64,000 nucleotides of DNA from Affinundibacterium flavidum (GTDB taxonomy: Bacteria > Pseudomonadota > Gammaproteobacteria > Burkholderiales > Burkholderiaceae_D): positions 1-64,000 of the forward strand of contig NZ_JACOGA010000018.1 of assembly GCF_014284175.1 (NCBI RefSeq), given 5' to 3'. Of this stretch, positions 26,315-37,015 are shown one piece after another. Below the pieces are notes generated by a model. That model searched no databases and was not told the DNA's origin. It saw only the letters and a list, made by a program, of their open reading frames with translations. Numbering within the stretch: position 1 is the stretch's first letter; each line of letters starts with the position of its first letter. The translations under genes were made by a program, and so were the position numbers.

Positions 26315-29050
26315 TTACGCAGCTAACAACTGACGCAACACGAATGGCAAGATGCCGCCGTGTTTGTAGTAATCAACTTCGATCGGTGTATCGATGCGCA
26401 ATAAGACTTTGACTTCTTGTTTGCTACCATCGGCACGATTGATGACTAGAGTCACTTCTTGTTGTGGTTTGATATCGTTTTCGATACCTTTCAAGTCGAA
26501 AGATTCATTGCCAGTGATGCCCAAAGAATCAACGCCGTCTGTGCCGATGAATTGCAAAGGCAATACACCCATACCAACTAAGTTAGAACGGTGGATACGT
26601 TCAAACGACTTAGCGATAACGGCTTTTACGCCCAACAATTGTGTGCCTTTCGCAGCCCAGTCACGGGAGGAGCCTGTGCCGTATTCTTCACCACCGAAGA
26701 TCATGGTTGGCGTACCTTCTGCAACGTATTTCATCGCTGCATCGTAGATTGCCATAGGCTCGCCGGTTGGTTGGAATAAAGTTTCGCCGCCTTCGACGCG
26801 GGAACCATCTTCCTTCGCTGGGATCATCAAATTCTTGATACGTACGTTAGCAAATGTACCGCGCATCATGATTTCGTGGTTACCACGACGTGAACCGTAG
26901 GAGTTGAAATCGGCTTTCAATACGCCGTTTTCTTTCAACCATTTACCGGCAGGGCTAGATTCTTTGATCGAGCCAGCAGGGGAGATGTGATCGGTTGTGA
27001 TGGAGTCACCAAATACGCCCAAAGCACGTGCGCCAGTGATGCCTGTCGCTGCTGCTTTTGGTTCCATCGTGAAGTCAGCGAAGAACGGTGGCTCAGCGAT
27101 GTAAGTAGAACTTGGCCAGTCGTAGACTTGACCTTCAGCCACGCCTTTGATGTCTTCCCACAATTTACCTGGAGCGCCCTTAACATCAGCATAGTTCTCT
27201 TTGAACGTTTTGGAATTCATCGCGAACTTCATCAACTTGTTGATCTCTGCACTAGTTGGCCAGATATCGCCCAAGAAGATGTCTTTGCCTTTGACGCGAC
27301 CAACAGGTTCCGTCATCAAATCTTTGTTCATGTTGCCAGCGATCGCGTAAGCGACTACTAACGGAGGCGATGCCAAGAAGTTGGAACGAATGTTCGGGTG
27401 AATACGTGCTTCGAAGTTCCGGTTGCCGGACAATACCGCCGCCGCAACGATGTCGTTCGCAACAATCGCTTCGTTCATCGCTGGTGTCAAATCACCTGCG
27501 TTACCGATACAAGTTGTACAGCCGTATGCTGTTACGCCGAAGCCGAGTTTTTCCAAGTATGGCAACAAGCCAGCAGCTTCGAGATACTTAGTCACAACAC
27601 GGGATCCAGGCGCTAAGGATGTTTTGATGTGCGGAGATACTTTTAAACCAGCCTCAACCGCTTTTTTCGCTAACAAGCCTGCCGCCAACAAAACGCTAGG
27701 ATTGGAAGTGTTAGTGCAAGAAGTGATCGCAGCGATCAAGATATCGCCGTTTTTCACTTTGACGCCATCGGTATTGGTGTACACCGCTGTCAAATCTTCT
27801 GCTTTTTTGTTGAAGCCGCTTTCTGAAGTTGGCTTGCTGAACAGATCTGCAAAAGTAGATTTGACGTTGCCGATTTCGATACGATCTTGTGGACGTTTTG
27901 GACCAGCCAAAGATGGTGCAACCGTTGACAAGTCTAATGACAATTCTGTCGTGTAATCGATGTCGCCTTTTTTCGGAATACCGAACATTTTCTGCGCTTT
28001 GAAATAGCCTTCGAATGCGTCGATTTCTGCTTTAGTACGGCCTGTACCTTTGAAGTAATCGATCGTTGCTTCATCAACTGGGAAGAAGCCCATCGTCGCG
28101 CCGTATTCTGGTGCCATGTTAGCGATGGTTGCGCGGTCTGTCAGAGATAAAGTACGTGTACCTTCGCCGAAGAATTCGACAAACTTACCAACAACTTTTG
28201 CTTTACGCAGCATTTCTGTGATTGTCAACACCAGATCAGTTGCGGTACAACCTTCACGCAATGCGCCTGTCAAATTCACGCCAACAACGTCAGGTGTCAA
28301 GAAGTAAACTGGTTGACCGAGCATGCCCGCTTCCGCTTCGATACCACCCACGCCCCAACCAACTACGCCGATACCGTTAATCATGGTGGTGTGAGAATCT
28401 GTACCAACCAAAGTATCTGGGTAATACACATCGTTTTTCTTCGCATCAGATGCTTTATGTACGCCACGCGCCAAGTACTCAAGATTGACTTGATGCACAA
28501 TACCAAAGCCTGGAGGAACCACGCCAAAAGTATCAAAGGCTTGCATGCCCCATTTCATGAACTGGTAACGCTCGTTATTGCGTTGGAATTCCAGTTTCAT
28601 GTTCAAATCGAGGGCTTTCTTTTCACGGAAATGATCGATTTGTACGGAGTGATCAACGACCAGATCAACCGGCACTAATGGTTCGATATTTTTTGGATTC
28701 TTACCTTGTTTTGCTGCCACGTTACGCATCGCAGCTAAGTCGGCCAACAAAGGAACACCAGTGAAATCTTGCAATACCACGCGCGAAACGACGAATGGAA
28801 TTTCATCGGTACGCGCTGCAGTTGCACCCCAGTTTGCCAATTGTTTGACGTGTTCTTCAGTGACTTTTTTACCGTCGCAGTTACGCAAAACGGATTCCAA
28901 CACGATACGGATAGAAATCGGCAAACGTGATACTTTCACGCCCAGATTTTTTTCCAGTGCTGGCAAAGAAAAGAATTTACCTTTCTTAGTGTCAGTGATT
29001 TTAAAATCTTTCAGCGTTTTAAACGCGTCTTGATAGTTGGTTTGGCTCAT
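26315..29050 (-). CDS. acnA: Aconitate hydratase AcnA
   Basis: Isomerises citrate to isocitrate in the TCA cycle with a [4Fe-4S] cluster. The 911 residues match AcnA/IRP-type aconitases (about 890). Cluster Cys occur in [13 protein letters not shown] and [13 protein letters not shown]. The substrate region [22 protein letters not shown], the swivel domain [14 protein letters not shown] and [17 protein letters not shown] are all present. It is read away from the MliC-like gene, with about 150 bp between. AT-rich sequence upstream could hold its promoter, but I cannot place it. Confidence 0.96.
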   Translation of the reverse strand: MSQTNYQDAFKTLKDFKITDTKKGKFFSLPALEKNLGVKVSRLPISIRIVLESVLRNCDGKKVTEEHVKQLANWGATAARTDEIPFVVSRVVLQDFTGVPLLADLAAMRNVAAKQGKNPKNIEPLVPVDLVVDHSVQIDHFREKKALDLNMKLEFQRNNERYQFMKWGMQAFDTFGVVPPGFGIVHQVNLEYLARGVHKASDAKKNDVYYPDTLVGTDSHTTMINGIGVVGWGVGGIEAEAGMLGQPVYFLTPDVVGVNLTGALREGCTATDLVLTITEMLRKAKVVGKFVEFFGEGTRTLSLTDRATIANMAPEYGATMGFFPVDEATIDYFKGTGRTKAEIDAFEGYFKAQKMFGIPKKGDIDYTTELSLDLSTVAPSLAGPKRPQDRIEIGNVKSTFADLFSKPTSESGFNKKAEDLTAVYTNTDGVKVKNGDILIAAITSCTNTSNPSVLLAAGLLAKKAVEAGLKVSPHIKTSLAPGSRVVTKYLEAAGLLPYLEKLGFGVTAYGCTTCIGNAGDLTPAMNEAIVANDIVAAAVLSGNRNFEARIHPNIRSNFLASPPLVVAYAIAGNMNKDLMTEPVGRVKGKDIFLGDIWPTSAEINKLMKFAMNSKTFKENYADVKGAPGKLWEDIKGVAEGQVYDWPSSTYIAEPPFFADFTMEPKAAATGITGARALGVFGDSITTDHISPAGSIKESSPAGKWLKENGVLKADFNSYGSRRGNHEIMMRGTFANVRIKNLMIPAKEDGSRVEGGETLFQPTGEPMAIYDAAMKYVAEGTPTMIFGGEEYGTGSSRDWAAKGTQLLGVKAVIAKSFERIHRSNLVGMGVLPLQFIGTDGVDSLGITGNESFDLKGIENDIKPQQEVTLVINRADGSKQEVKVLLRIDTPIEVDYYKHGGILPFVLRQLLAA

Positions 29051-29202
29051 GGCTGTTCCTTATTTTCGATGATGAACAATGAAGTGAGGTGATACGGATT
29101 TAAAACTAATCTTACAAATTCTTGAAATGCTTTTGTGTCGATGAATCTCGGCCAAATTTAGCTTAATTCAGCTTATTTGTGCTTGCCGGTACTTGCTTTT
29201 TC

Positions 29203-29703
29203 TTATTTAACTTCTATCTCGGTGACTTTCATGAGTGCAACTTTCGTGCTCTTACATTCATTCGCCAATTGATGGCCACGATGTGTGTCAAGTAACATGC
29301 CTTTGGAAGGAATGTTAATCCACATCAAGCCGACTTTTTGATTTTCAAATCGATGCGCACCCGTGGATGTTTCCACACGGGTTAATTTGTACAGGCGATT
29401 TCTCCAACGCATTGCCAAGCTCTGATCATCTTCCGGACGGGAGTACATCACCAAGGAGTTACCGAGCTCACACTTATATTCTGTATCTGCGCTTTGTTCG
29501 ATATTCGGCTCTGGTTCGTTCGTATCAACATCAGTTTTTTTACTATCGGCTTTGGCAATTTTTGTCGTTTTTGCTTTAGTTGATTTTTTGCCAGTGGGGC
29601 CACTGGTAGTATCAGCCGCAATGGCAGATACGGTTAAGCTGCCTGCGCATAAAGTAATGAGTAACTTTGCCAGTAGCTGTGGTGTTGGTCGTAATGATTT
29701 CAT
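29203..29703 (-). CDS. Exported protein with MliC-like C-terminal domain
   Basis: 166 residues. A signal peptide ends at about residue 29 (...VSAIAA). A Lys/Thr-rich linker of about 40 residues follows, then a C-terminal domain YKCELGNSLVMYSRPE...GAHRFENQKVGLMWINIPSKGMLLD...NECKS. The pattern Y-x-C, a Gly-containing turn, and a closing Cys resembles the MliC/C-type lysozyme inhibitor fold, with the pair of Cys likely forming a disulfide. The resemblance is modest. Located in the minus-strand arm of the TCA region between acnA and the CitE-like gene. Confidence 0.6.
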   Translation of the reverse strand: MKSLRPTPQLLAKLLITLCAGSLTVSAIAADTTSGPTGKKSTKAKTTKIAKADSKKTDVDTNEPEPNIEQSADTEYKCELGNSLVMYSRPEDDQSLAMRWRNRLYKLTRVETSTGAHRFENQKVGLMWINIPSKGMLLDTHRGHQLANECKSTKVALMKVTEIEVK

Positions 29704-29809
29704 GATGCCCCCAGTGATTCAAATTTGATTCAAAACTACATTCAATTTCTATTCGATTTCTAACGTCCTACTTACTTGCCTACTTACTACTTTGCTTAGC
29801 TAAGCTAAG

Positions 29810-30802
29810 CTAGACCAAGTATTGTGCACCTTCAGGCAAGTTGACGCCACTCATACTTGCTTTCTTTAAGACTGTCCAGTAATAGCGATAACTGGCTCGG
29901 TCATGCAGGCGGCCGTGCACTTCTATCGGCCCCCATTGACTTTCTTGTGCTGCACTCAAAATCGCAACTGCTTCATTAATCTCTGCACTGCGCGGTGCCA
30001 TTGCTTTAATAATTGGTTTGATTTGGCTAGGATGTATGCTCCACATCCTGGTGTATCCAAACTCCTGACCCGCTCTGGTCGCATCGCTGATGGTTACCGA
30101 TGGATCTTTAAAATCGGTAGTGACATTGTGTGATGGTACTTTGCCATGTAAATGACAAGCCGCTGCGATTTCCAGTTTGGCGCGTATCACTAATGGATGG
30201 GTGAATTGGGCTGGCGAGCGCATCGCACTCGCTGGGATTGCCCCCCAATGCGATGATACGAAATCCATAATTCCGAAGGAGAGACATTCAACTTGAGGAA
30301 TTGCTGCCAAGGCTTGTACATGTGCTAGTGCAGCTTGCGTTTCAATTAGCAGATGTAGTGGAATGGATTTGCGATCATGGCATTGCGATAATTGGTTGAT
30401 GGTATCAATCGCTATGTTGACTTCATCTACCGTATTTATTTTTGGAAGCACAATGTAAGCCAGTTTTTCACAGGCTACACGATTGCTTAAAAGCTGTTGA
30501 ATATCTTGTTGAAACGCAGGGTGATCGAGATGGTGAACGCGCACCCCGATGCGATTAAATTGATTACTGTCGGACGCGATCATCTGCGTCAACATGTGTA
30601 TGTGCGCCAACTCATTGCCAACCGCCGCGCCATCTTCACAGTCGAAAGTAATATCAAATACGGGCCCGAGCTCATTTTGCAGGCTCAAGGATTTGAGCAT
30701 CAATTTTTCTGAACCAGCATAGTGATCACATACCGGTAAAAAAATTGGCGCTGCCTGATCTTGAAATAATGCCTGAGAGGGATGCATCGGCGCTGATGTC
30801 AT
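29810..30802 (-). CDS. CitE-like CoA ester lyase (HpcH/HpaI aldolase family)
   Basis: A 330-residue TIM-barrel protein of the citrate lyase beta-subunit-like group. FDCEDGAAVG carries the metal-binding acidic pair, LLIETQAALAHV the conserved Glu, and LSFGIMDFVSSHW the Asp. YTRMWSIHPSQIKPI closes the barrel. No citD or citF partner is present, so it is not part of a citrate lyase complex. Stand-alone relatives act on malyl-CoA, citramalyl-CoA or related esters. Being next to mdh suggests a link to C4 acid metabolism, but the substrate is undetermined. Confidence 0.85.
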   Translation of the reverse strand: MTSAPMHPSQALFQDQAAPIFLPVCDHYAGSEKLMLKSLSLQNELGPVFDITFDCEDGAAVGNELAHIHMLTQMIASDSNQFNRIGVRVHHLDHPAFQQDIQQLLSNRVACEKLAYIVLPKINTVDEVNIAIDTINQLSQCHDRKSIPLHLLIETQAALAHVQALAAIPQVECLSFGIMDFVSSHWGAIPASAMRSPAQFTHPLVIRAKLEIAAACHLHGKVPSHNVTTDFKDPSVTISDATRAGQEFGYTRMWSIHPSQIKPIIKAMAPRSAEINEAVAILSAAQESQWGPIEVHGRLHDRASYRYYWTVLKKASMSGVNLPEGAQYLV

Positions 30803-30890
30803 TGATAAATATGGTAGTAAATCGTCGGGCGGTAAATCGGATTACAAATGCACTATTTTTAGACCAAATACAAATAGAGTACAAATTAAA

Positions 30891-30914
30891 GGGCTTGCCC
30901 TGATAGGCAAGCCC
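30891..30914 (-). terminator. Terminator after mdh
   Basis: A 9-bp perfect stem, gggcttgcc / ggcaagccc, lies 13 bp past the mdh stop, with TTTAATTT on the minus strand after it. Confidence 0.75.
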
Positions 30915-30927
30915 AGTTTTAGGTCAA

Positions 30928-31917
30928 TTAGCCGACCAAGTGTTTTACGCCATCACGCTCTTCTTGCAATTCTTTGAGAGTGACGTTGATACGTTCACGA
31001 GAGAATTCATCGATTTCTAAACCTTGAACAATCGTGTATTCGCCGTTTTCTGTTGTAACAGGGAAGCCAAACATCGTGCCTTCTGGGATGCCATAAGAAC
31101 CATCCGATGGAATGCCCATCGTTGTCCATTTACCACTTGTGCCAAGTACCCAGTCACGAACGTGATCAATTGCTGCATTCGCTGCAGAAGCTGCAGAAGA
31201 CAAGCCACGTGCTTCAATGATTGCCGCGCCGCGTTTGCCGACTGTTGGCAAGAACACGTCTTTGTTCCATTCTTGATCATTGATCATGTCTTTAACAGAT
31301 GCGCCTGCTACCGTTGCGAAACGGTAGTCAGCGTACATCGTCGGAGAGTGGTTACCCCAAACGCACAATTTTTCAATATCAGCAACTGCTTTGCCAGTTT
31401 TCGCAGCAACTTGTGACAAAGCACGGTTGTGATCCAAGCGCAACATCGCTGTGAAGTTTTTAGATGGCAGGTTTGGTGCAGATTTCATGGCGATGTAAGC
31501 ATTGGTATTGGCTGGATTACCTACAACCAATACTTTGACATTGCGTGATGCAACCGCATCTAATGCCTTACCTTGCACTGTGAAAATCTGTGCATTTGCT
31601 TCGAGCAAATCTTTACGTTCCATACCTGGACCACGTGGACGTGCACCAACCAACAAAGCTACGTCAATATCTTTAAACGCTGTCATTGGGTCACTATGTG
31701 CAGTCATGCCGGCCAACAATGGGAATGCGCAATCGTCGATTTCCATCATTACGCCTTTGAGCGCTTTTTGTGCTTTTTCATCAGGGATTTCCAATAATTG
31801 TAAAATCACTGGTTGATCTTTGCCCAGCATGTCGCCGTTAGCGATTCTAAACAAGAGGGAATAGCCGATTTGGCCAGCTGCGCCAGTAACAGCAACGCGC
31901 ATAGGGGATTTAGACAT
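30928..31917 (-). CDS. mdh: Malate dehydrogenase Mdh
   Basis: Oxidises malate to oxaloacetate with NAD. The 329 residues show the Rossmann motif [16 protein letters not shown], substrate arginines in [24 protein letters not shown], and catalytic His in [13 protein letters not shown]. This is the about 328-residue class common in Burkholderiales rather than the shorter E. coli type. Divergent from gntR across 373 bp. Confidence 0.96.
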   Translation of the reverse strand: MSKSPMRVAVTGAAGQIGYSLLFRIANGDMLGKDQPVILQLLEIPDEKAQKALKGVMMEIDDCAFPLLAGMTAHSDPMTAFKDIDVALLVGARPRGPGMERKDLLEANAQIFTVQGKALDAVASRNVKVLVVGNPANTNAYIAMKSAPNLPSKNFTAMLRLDHNRALSQVAAKTGKAVADIEKLCVWGNHSPTMYADYRFATVAGASVKDMINDQEWNKDVFLPTVGKRGAAIIEARGLSSAASAANAAIDHVRDWVLGTSGKWTTMGIPSDGSYGIPEGTMFGFPVTTENGEYTIVQGLEIDEFSRERINVTLKELQEERDGVKHLVG

Positions 31918-32213
31918 GGTATTTCTCCGCAGTGGTGTAAAAATAATATTGTAAAGCTTTAATCCAAGAATTAGATTGAAACGTCTTTTGAAATGTTCCT
32001 TGGATCGTCTATTTCATCAGTTTTGTCAAAATCACGCCAAATGAAATGAGCGGCTGAAATGATAACGCCGAATGATACTGACGGGCGATTGAATTTCTTG
32101 TTTTTCAGTTTGTTTTACTTCGGAAAGATCAAAAAAATTCATTAACATTGCGCTAGATCATCATAATTGTTGCGAGTTTATTGCGCCCCTCTGTTTGTGT
32201 CAATCGATATCTT

Positions 32214-32231
32214 ATGTCTTATATAAGACAT
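32214..32231. promoter_or_regulatory. Perfect 18-bp palindrome, likely GntR operator
   Basis: atgtcttat-ataagacat is a perfect palindrome 60 bp before the gntR start, in the 373-bp mdh-gntR intergenic region. It overlaps a plausible -10 (TATATA-like), with TTGTGT upstream at 32195-32200. The size and symmetry suit a GntR-family dimer, so autoregulation of gntR and perhaps the sdh genes is inferred. The rest of 31918-32290 contains no gene I can support. Confidence 0.65.
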
Positions 32232-32290
32232 GATAAGTTTTTTACTTTTCTCTAGACTTATTGACTGCTTTTGTGGTGAAATTGCGGACT

Positions 32291-33091
32291 ATGAATCCAA
32301 CGGTATCATCAACTATGCAGCCTAATGAGTCGAAAAGTTTGCCAGCTTCCGATACGGATTCGTATTCTTCCGCAGCGCCTACGTTCAGTCCTCTGTATCA
32401 ACAGATCAAAGGTTTGATTACGCAAAGCCTGCAATCTGGCGAATGGAAACCGGGCGAATTAATTCCCAGTGAAATCGAATTGGCTGCACGCTTTAAGGTT
32501 AGCCAAGGTACGGTGCGCAAAGCAATTGATGAATTGTCTGCTGAAAATTTAGTGGTACGCAGACAAGGGAAGGGCACGTTTGTTGCGACGCATCACGAAG
32601 CGCGATCTCAATTTCGCTTTTTGCGCTTAGTCCCTGATAACGGCGAGCGCTCCTATCCAGAAAATAAAATCATTGAAGTTAAACGCTTGCGCGCACCAGC
32701 AGAGGTGGCGCGTCTTTTGGAAATGAAGGCCGGTGAGTCAGTCGTTTTTTTAAAGCGTGTACAATCTTTTTCTGGCGTACCAACAATTTTGGAAGAGCTT
32801 TGGCTGCCGGGTTCTATTTTCAAGGGTTTGACTATTGAGCGCTTGAACGAATATAAGGGGCCAATGTATGCCTTGTTTGAGTCGGAGTTCGGTACGCACA
32901 TGATTCGTGCGCAAGAGGAAATTCGTGCCATTTGCGCTGAAGAAGATACCGCAGATTTATTGCAAGTGGCAATTGGAACGCCACTGTTAAGTGTCGAGCG
33001 AATTTCATTTACCTATGGCGATAAAGCAGTGGAATTGCGACGTGGCTTGTACTTAACGAATGCGCATCATTATCGAAATGAATTAAGTTGA
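32291..33091 (+). CDS. GntR-family regulator (HutC/UTRA type)
   Basis: A 266-residue repressor-type regulator. A Ser/Pro-rich N-terminal segment of about 30 residues precedes the GntR winged helix (LYQQIKGLITQSLQSGEWKPGELIPSEIELAARFKVSQGTVRKAIDELSAENLVVRRQGKGTFVA). The C-terminal UTRA-type ligand-binding domain follows (VVFLKRVQSFSGVPTILEELWLPGSIFKGL). The ATG at 32291 is preferred over an upstream TTG; a Met 24 bp further on is also possible. It lies directly upstream of sdhCDAB, a position that suggests control of succinate dehydrogenase by a metabolite. Confidence 0.9.
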   Translation: MNPTVSSTMQPNESKSLPASDTDSYSSAAPTFSPLYQQIKGLITQSLQSGEWKPGELIPSEIELAARFKVSQGTVRKAIDELSAENLVVRRQGKGTFVATHHEARSQFRFLRLVPDNGERSYPENKIIEVKRLRAPAEVARLLEMKAGESVVFLKRVQSFSGVPTILEELWLPGSIFKGLTIERLNEYKGPMYALFESEFGTHMIRAQEEIRAICAEEDTADLLQVAIGTPLLSVERISFTYGDKAVELRRGLYLTNAHHYRNELS

Positions 33092-33249
33092 ATTTGAAGT
33101 TTAAGTAGGCATGAACCAGAATTTTTGCTTAATTCTTGATCAAATTGAAGAATAATTCTCAGAAAACCATCAAATCAGTTGGTGCAATGCATCAAAATAG
33201 GCGAAAATTATAAAGTTGTAGTGCTGAGTTATTTTGGGGGAGTTAATTT

Positions 33250-33663
33250 ATGTCTGAAGTTGTTAAAAACAAGAAGCGTTTTGGTGTGATGCGCCTTTCT
33301 GATGCAGTCTTTGGCGGCTATCGACTACCGCTAGCAGGATTTGTATCGATTCTGCATCGTATTAGTGGCATGTTGATGTGTTTGCTGTTGCCATTCGCAT
33401 TGTATTTACTGGATCAAAGTCTTCGCTCTGAAGTGTCATTCGCCATGTTGCATGTTTTCTTCGCATCGATACCAGTCAAGCTCGTTGTGTTGGCTTTGGT
33501 GTGGGCGTACTTGCATCATTTTTCTGCAGGCGTGCGTCACTTGTTGATGGATTTTCATCTTGGTTTAGATAAAGACAGTGGTCGTCAATCAGCGGTCGCG
33601 GTGTTGTTCGTGAGCTTGGGCTTGACGGCTCTCGTTGCATTGAAATTGTTTGGAGTATTCTAA
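33250..33663 (+). CDS. sdhC: Succinate dehydrogenase cytochrome b556 subunit SdhC
   Basis: Membrane anchor of complex II that binds heme b and quinone with SdhD. The 137 residues have three membrane helices. The signatures are GGYRLPLAGFVSILHRISG near the N-terminus and HHFSAGVRHLLMDFHLG, which contains the likely heme-ligand His. It opens the sdhCDAB run, 2 bp before sdhD. A GGGGG-rich ribosome site (ttttgggggagtt) precedes the ATG. Confidence 0.93.
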   Translation: MSEVVKNKKRFGVMRLSDAVFGGYRLPLAGFVSILHRISGMLMCLLLPFALYLLDQSLRSEVSFAMLHVFFASIPVKLVVLALVWAYLHHFSAGVRHLLMDFHLGLDKDSGRQSAVAVLFVSLGLTALVALKLFGVF

Positions 33664-33665
33664 AA

Positions 33666-34034
33666 ATGGCGAATAATAATATTGGATCAAAACGCCTGGT
33701 TGTTGGCGCAGGATATGGTATGCGCGATTGGTTGGCTCAACGCGTAACCGCAATTTTAATGGCGGTTTATACCGTCGTATTGTTGGTTTTGTTTTTAACT
33801 TCGAATGAGTCGAGCTACGTCGCTTGGAGTGGTATTTTTGCGATGCAATGGTTCAAGCTGTTGACGTTCGCAGTTGTCGTCGCTTTGCTCTATCACGTAT
33901 GGATAGGCATGCGTGACGTTTGGATGGATTATGTGACGCATTCAGTGGTATTGCGTTTGGTATTTCAGGTCGGCACGATAGTGTGGCTGATCGCTTGTGC
34001 TGGCTACGCCGCACAGATTTTGTGGAGAGTGTAA
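33666..34034 (+). CDS. sdhD: Succinate dehydrogenase membrane anchor SdhD
   Basis: The second membrane anchor of complex II. The 122 residues have three hydrophobic segments. [24 protein letters not shown] leads the protein, and [18 protein letters not shown] holds the heme-side His and conserved Asp/Tyr. It starts 2 bp after sdhC and ends 2 bp before the GTG of sdhA, so the four sdh genes are tightly packed. Confidence 0.93.
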   Translation: MANNNIGSKRLVVGAGYGMRDWLAQRVTAILMAVYTVVLLVLFLTSNESSYVAWSGIFAMQWFKLLTFAVVVALLYHVWIGMRDVWMDYVTHSVVLRLVFQVGTIVWLIACAGYAAQILWRV

Positions 34035-34036
34035 TC

Positions 34037-35824
34037 GTGGCTGCGACAAATTTTGGAATAAAGTCTGCAATCCCTTCGCGTCGTTTTGATGCGGTAATCG
34101 TCGGTGCCGGTGGATCTGGCATGCGTGCATCTTTGCAATTGGCAGAAGCTGGCCTCAACGTGGCTGTGCTGTCAAAAGTTTTTCCTACCCGCTCTCATAC
34201 TGTTGCTGCCCAAGGTGGTATCGGTGCATCTTTGGGCAATATGTCTGAAGACAACTGGTTCTGGCACATGTTTGACACCGTTAAAGGTGGTGATTACCTC
34301 GGTGATCAAGATGCGATCGAATTCATGTGTCGCGAAGCACCGAAAGTCGTTTATGAATTAGAGCATTTTGGTATGCCATTTGACCGTAATGCGGATGGCA
34401 CTATTTATCAACGTCCATTTGGTGGTCACACTGCGAATTTCGGTGAAAAGCCAGTTCAACGCGCTTGCGCGGCAGCAGATCGTACTGGTCATGCATTGCT
34501 GCATACACTGTATCAGCGTAATGTCCGCGCACGCACTCATTTCTTCGTTGAATGGATGGCGATTGATTTGATTCGTGATGCCTCTGGTGACGTTTTGGGT
34601 GTGGTTGCACTTGAAATGGAAACTGGCGAAGTGATGATGCTGGAAGCAAAAACGACAATGTTCGCAACAGGTGGTGCAGGTCGTATTTTTGCTGCTTCAA
34701 CTAATGCATTTATCAATACCGGTGACGGTATGGGTATGGCTGCACGTGCTGGCTTACCTTTGCAAGATATGGAATTCTGGCAGTTCCACCCAACGGGTGT
34801 GGCCGGTGCTGGCGTTTTGATTACAGAGGGTGTGCGCGGTGAAGGCGGTATCTTGGTCAATAGCCAGGGTGAGCGTTTCATGGAGCGTTATGCGCCAACA
34901 TTGAAAGACTTGGCGCCACGTGACTTCGTTTCCCGTTCTATGGATCAGGAAATCAAAGAAGGTCGTGGTTGCGGTCCAAATAAAGATCACGTTATGCTCG
35001 ATTTGCGTCATATCGGCGCGGATACGATTCAAAAACGTTTGCCATCGATTTTGGAAATTGGTCATAAGTTTGCGAACGTTGATGCAACTAAAGAACCTAT
35101 CCCAGTCGTTCCAACCATTCACTACCAAATGGGCGGTATTCCGACCAATATTCACGGCCAAGTCGTCACGACTAAAAATGGCGTGAATGAAGTCGTGAAT
35201 GGCTTGTACGCTATCGGTGAATGCGCTTGCGTATCTGTTCATGGTGCGAATCGCTTGGGCACTAACTCCTTGTTAGATTTGATCGTATTCGGTCGCGCTG
35301 CTGGTAATCACGTTGTTGCAAGTAATCTCAAAGCACGTAGTAATAAAGATTTGCCGAAAGATGCGGCTGATTTGGCGATGTCACGTTTGTCTAAACTGGA
35401 AAACAGCACAGGCACAGAGCGCGTACAAGACGTAGCGAATGCGATTCGTAGCACGATGCAACAATATTGCGGTGTATTCCGTACTGATGAATTGTTGCAA
35501 ACAGGATTGGGCAAGATTATGGAATTGGATGAACGTCGTAAGCACGTTTCTTTCAAAGATAAATCGAAAGTATTCAACACGGCACGCGTAGAAGCTTTGG
35601 AATTAGATAACTTGATCGAAACGGCAAAATCGACGATTACTTCTGCAAATGCACGTAAAGAATCGCGTGGCGCACATGCGCACCGCGATTACGAAAAACG
35701 TGATGATGAAAACTGGATGAAGCACACATTGTGGTATTCAGAGGGTAATCGCTTAGATTACAAACCAGTTGTGACTAAGCCGCTCACGGTGGAAACCTTC
35801 CAACCTAAAGCACGTACATTCTAA
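34037..35824 (+). CDS. sdhA: Succinate dehydrogenase flavoprotein SdhA
   Basis: Oxidises succinate to fumarate with covalently bound FAD. A GTG start at 34037, right after the sdhD stop and 8 bases after GGAGAG, gives 595 residues; a longer frame from 33920 runs inside sdhD and is rejected. Present are the dinucleotide fold [17 protein letters not shown], the FAD-attachment region [13 protein letters not shown], the active-site segment [23 protein letters not shown], and [21 protein letters not shown]. Lengths fit the family (588-600). Confidence 0.96.
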   Translation: MAATNFGIKSAIPSRRFDAVIVGAGGSGMRASLQLAEAGLNVAVLSKVFPTRSHTVAAQGGIGASLGNMSEDNWFWHMFDTVKGGDYLGDQDAIEFMCREAPKVVYELEHFGMPFDRNADGTIYQRPFGGHTANFGEKPVQRACAAADRTGHALLHTLYQRNVRARTHFFVEWMAIDLIRDASGDVLGVVALEMETGEVMMLEAKTTMFATGGAGRIFAASTNAFINTGDGMGMAARAGLPLQDMEFWQFHPTGVAGAGVLITEGVRGEGGILVNSQGERFMERYAPTLKDLAPRDFVSRSMDQEIKEGRGCGPNKDHVMLDLRHIGADTIQKRLPSILEIGHKFANVDATKEPIPVVPTIHYQMGGIPTNIHGQVVTTKNGVNEVVNGLYAIGECACVSVHGANRLGTNSLLDLIVFGRAAGNHVVASNLKARSNKDLPKDAADLAMSRLSKLENSTGTERVQDVANAIRSTMQQYCGVFRTDELLQTGLGKIMELDERRKHVSFKDKSKVFNTARVEALELDNLIETAKSTITSANARKESRGAHAHRDYEKRDDENWMKHTLWYSEGNRLDYKPVVTKPLTVETFQPKARTF

Positions 35825-35834
35825 AGAGATCACT

Positions 35835-36545
35835 ATGGCACGTACATTAAAATTTAAAATCTATCGCTACGATCCGGACAAGGATGCAAAGCCTTACATG
35901 CAAGACCTGACGGTGGAATTGCAAGACACAGACAAGATGTTGCTCGATGCTCTGCAGCGTATCAAGGCTGACGTCGATGATTCTTTGGCGCTGCGTCGTT
36001 CATGCCGAGAAGGTGTATGCGGCTCTGATGCGATGAACATCAACGGCAAGAATGGCTTGGCTTGCACTACCAATTTGAATGAGTTGTCTGAACCTATCAT
36101 CTTGCGCCCATTACCAGGTTTGCCTGTAATTCGCGACTTGATCGTGGACATGACGCAATTCTTCAAGCAATACAATTCGATCAAACCGTACCTGATCAAC
36201 GACAGCATTCCGCCTGAAAAAGAACGTCTGCAATCGCCGACAGAACGTGAAGAATTGGACGGTTTGTACGAATGTATTTTGTGTGCATGCTGCTCTACAT
36301 CATGCCCGTCATTCTGGTGGAACCCAGATAAATTCGTTGGACCAGCTGGCCTATTGCAAGCCTATCGTTTTATCGCTGATTCACGCGACGAAGCGACTGG
36401 CGCGCGTTTGGATAATCTGGAAGATCCATACCGTTTATTCCGCTGCCACACGATTATGAACTGTGTTGACGTTTGTCCTAAAGGCCTCAATCCTACCCGT
36501 GCTATCGGTAAGATTAAAGAGTTGATGGTAAGACGTGCGGTGTAA
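35835..36545 (+). CDS. sdhB: Succinate dehydrogenase iron-sulfur subunit SdhB
   Basis: Carries the electron chain from FAD to quinone. The 236 residues show the [2Fe-2S] ligands in [22 protein letters not shown], the [4Fe-4S] ligands in [12 protein letters not shown], and the [3Fe-4S] ligands in [17 protein letters not shown]. The quinone-site Trp pair (FWWNPDKF) is present. It starts 10 bp after sdhA. Confidence 0.96.
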   Translation: MARTLKFKIYRYDPDKDAKPYMQDLTVELQDTDKMLLDALQRIKADVDDSLALRRSCREGVCGSDAMNINGKNGLACTTNLNELSEPIILRPLPGLPVIRDLIVDMTQFFKQYNSIKPYLINDSIPPEKERLQSPTEREELDGLYECILCACCSTSCPSFWWNPDKFVGPAGLLQAYRFIADSRDEATGARLDNLEDPYRLFRCHTIMNCVDVCPKGLNPTRAIGKIKELMVRRAV

Positions 36546-36601
36546 GTAGTTTCAATGTATCGCGTTAATGATTAAAGATTAGCGCATTGAAGTACTCTGT
36601 G

Positions 36602-36635
36602 CCAGATTGACCAGGTTTTATACCTGTCAATCTGG
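36602..36635 (+). other. Intercistronic hairpin between sdhB and sdhE
   Basis: A long stem, ccagattga + caggt / acctg + tcaatctgg, with one bulged C and a ttttat loop. No U-tract follows, so it is unlikely to be a simple terminator. It lies 24 bp before the sdhE start and could set the relative level or stability of the sdhB and sdhE messages. Confidence 0.5.
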
Positions 36636-36659
36636 TCAGTAAAAGAGATAGGAAAAATC

Positions 36660-36941
36660 ATGTCAGGTGTTATGTCTGGCTTGCATCAAAGTGACCCAGT
36701 GAATCGGGCGCGTTTACGCTGGCGTGCGCGCCGCGGCTTATTAGAAAATGATTTGATACTCACGCGCTTTTTAGATGCGCATGAAGAAACCATGTCGGAT
36801 GAAGAGGTGGATGCGTTTAGTCGCCTGATGGACATCTCCGACAATGCATTAATGGATTTGTTGATGGGGAAAAACGAGCCTGAAGATCAGCTTGATTTAC
36901 CTCATGTCAAAGCATTGCTGACGCGTCTGCGCGCAGCATAA
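36660..36941 (+). CDS. sdhE: FAD assembly factor SdhE
   Basis: Promotes covalent flavinylation of SdhA. A 93-residue protein with the family motif RARRGLLENDLILTRFLDAH (the RGxxE flavinylation motif appears as RGLLE) and a C-terminal helical half. ATG 36660 is used; an internal Met at codon 5 is an alternative. It is correctly placed between sdhB and gltA, as in many Burkholderiales. Confidence 0.93.
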   Translation: MSGVMSGLHQSDPVNRARLRWRARRGLLENDLILTRFLDAHEETMSDEEVDAFSRLMDISDNALMDLLMGKNEPEDQLDLPHVKALLTRLRAA

Positions 36942-37015
36942 AATTTTTGTACTTTTTGATCATATTTTTTGATCGCATTTTTCACTAACGACTCACCTGC
37001 AACGAAGGAAGAGCC

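Noticed and set aside
33920-34036. sdhA start inside sdhD
   Set aside because: The extension overlaps sdhD in another frame and is not conserved; GTG at 34037 fits the family start.
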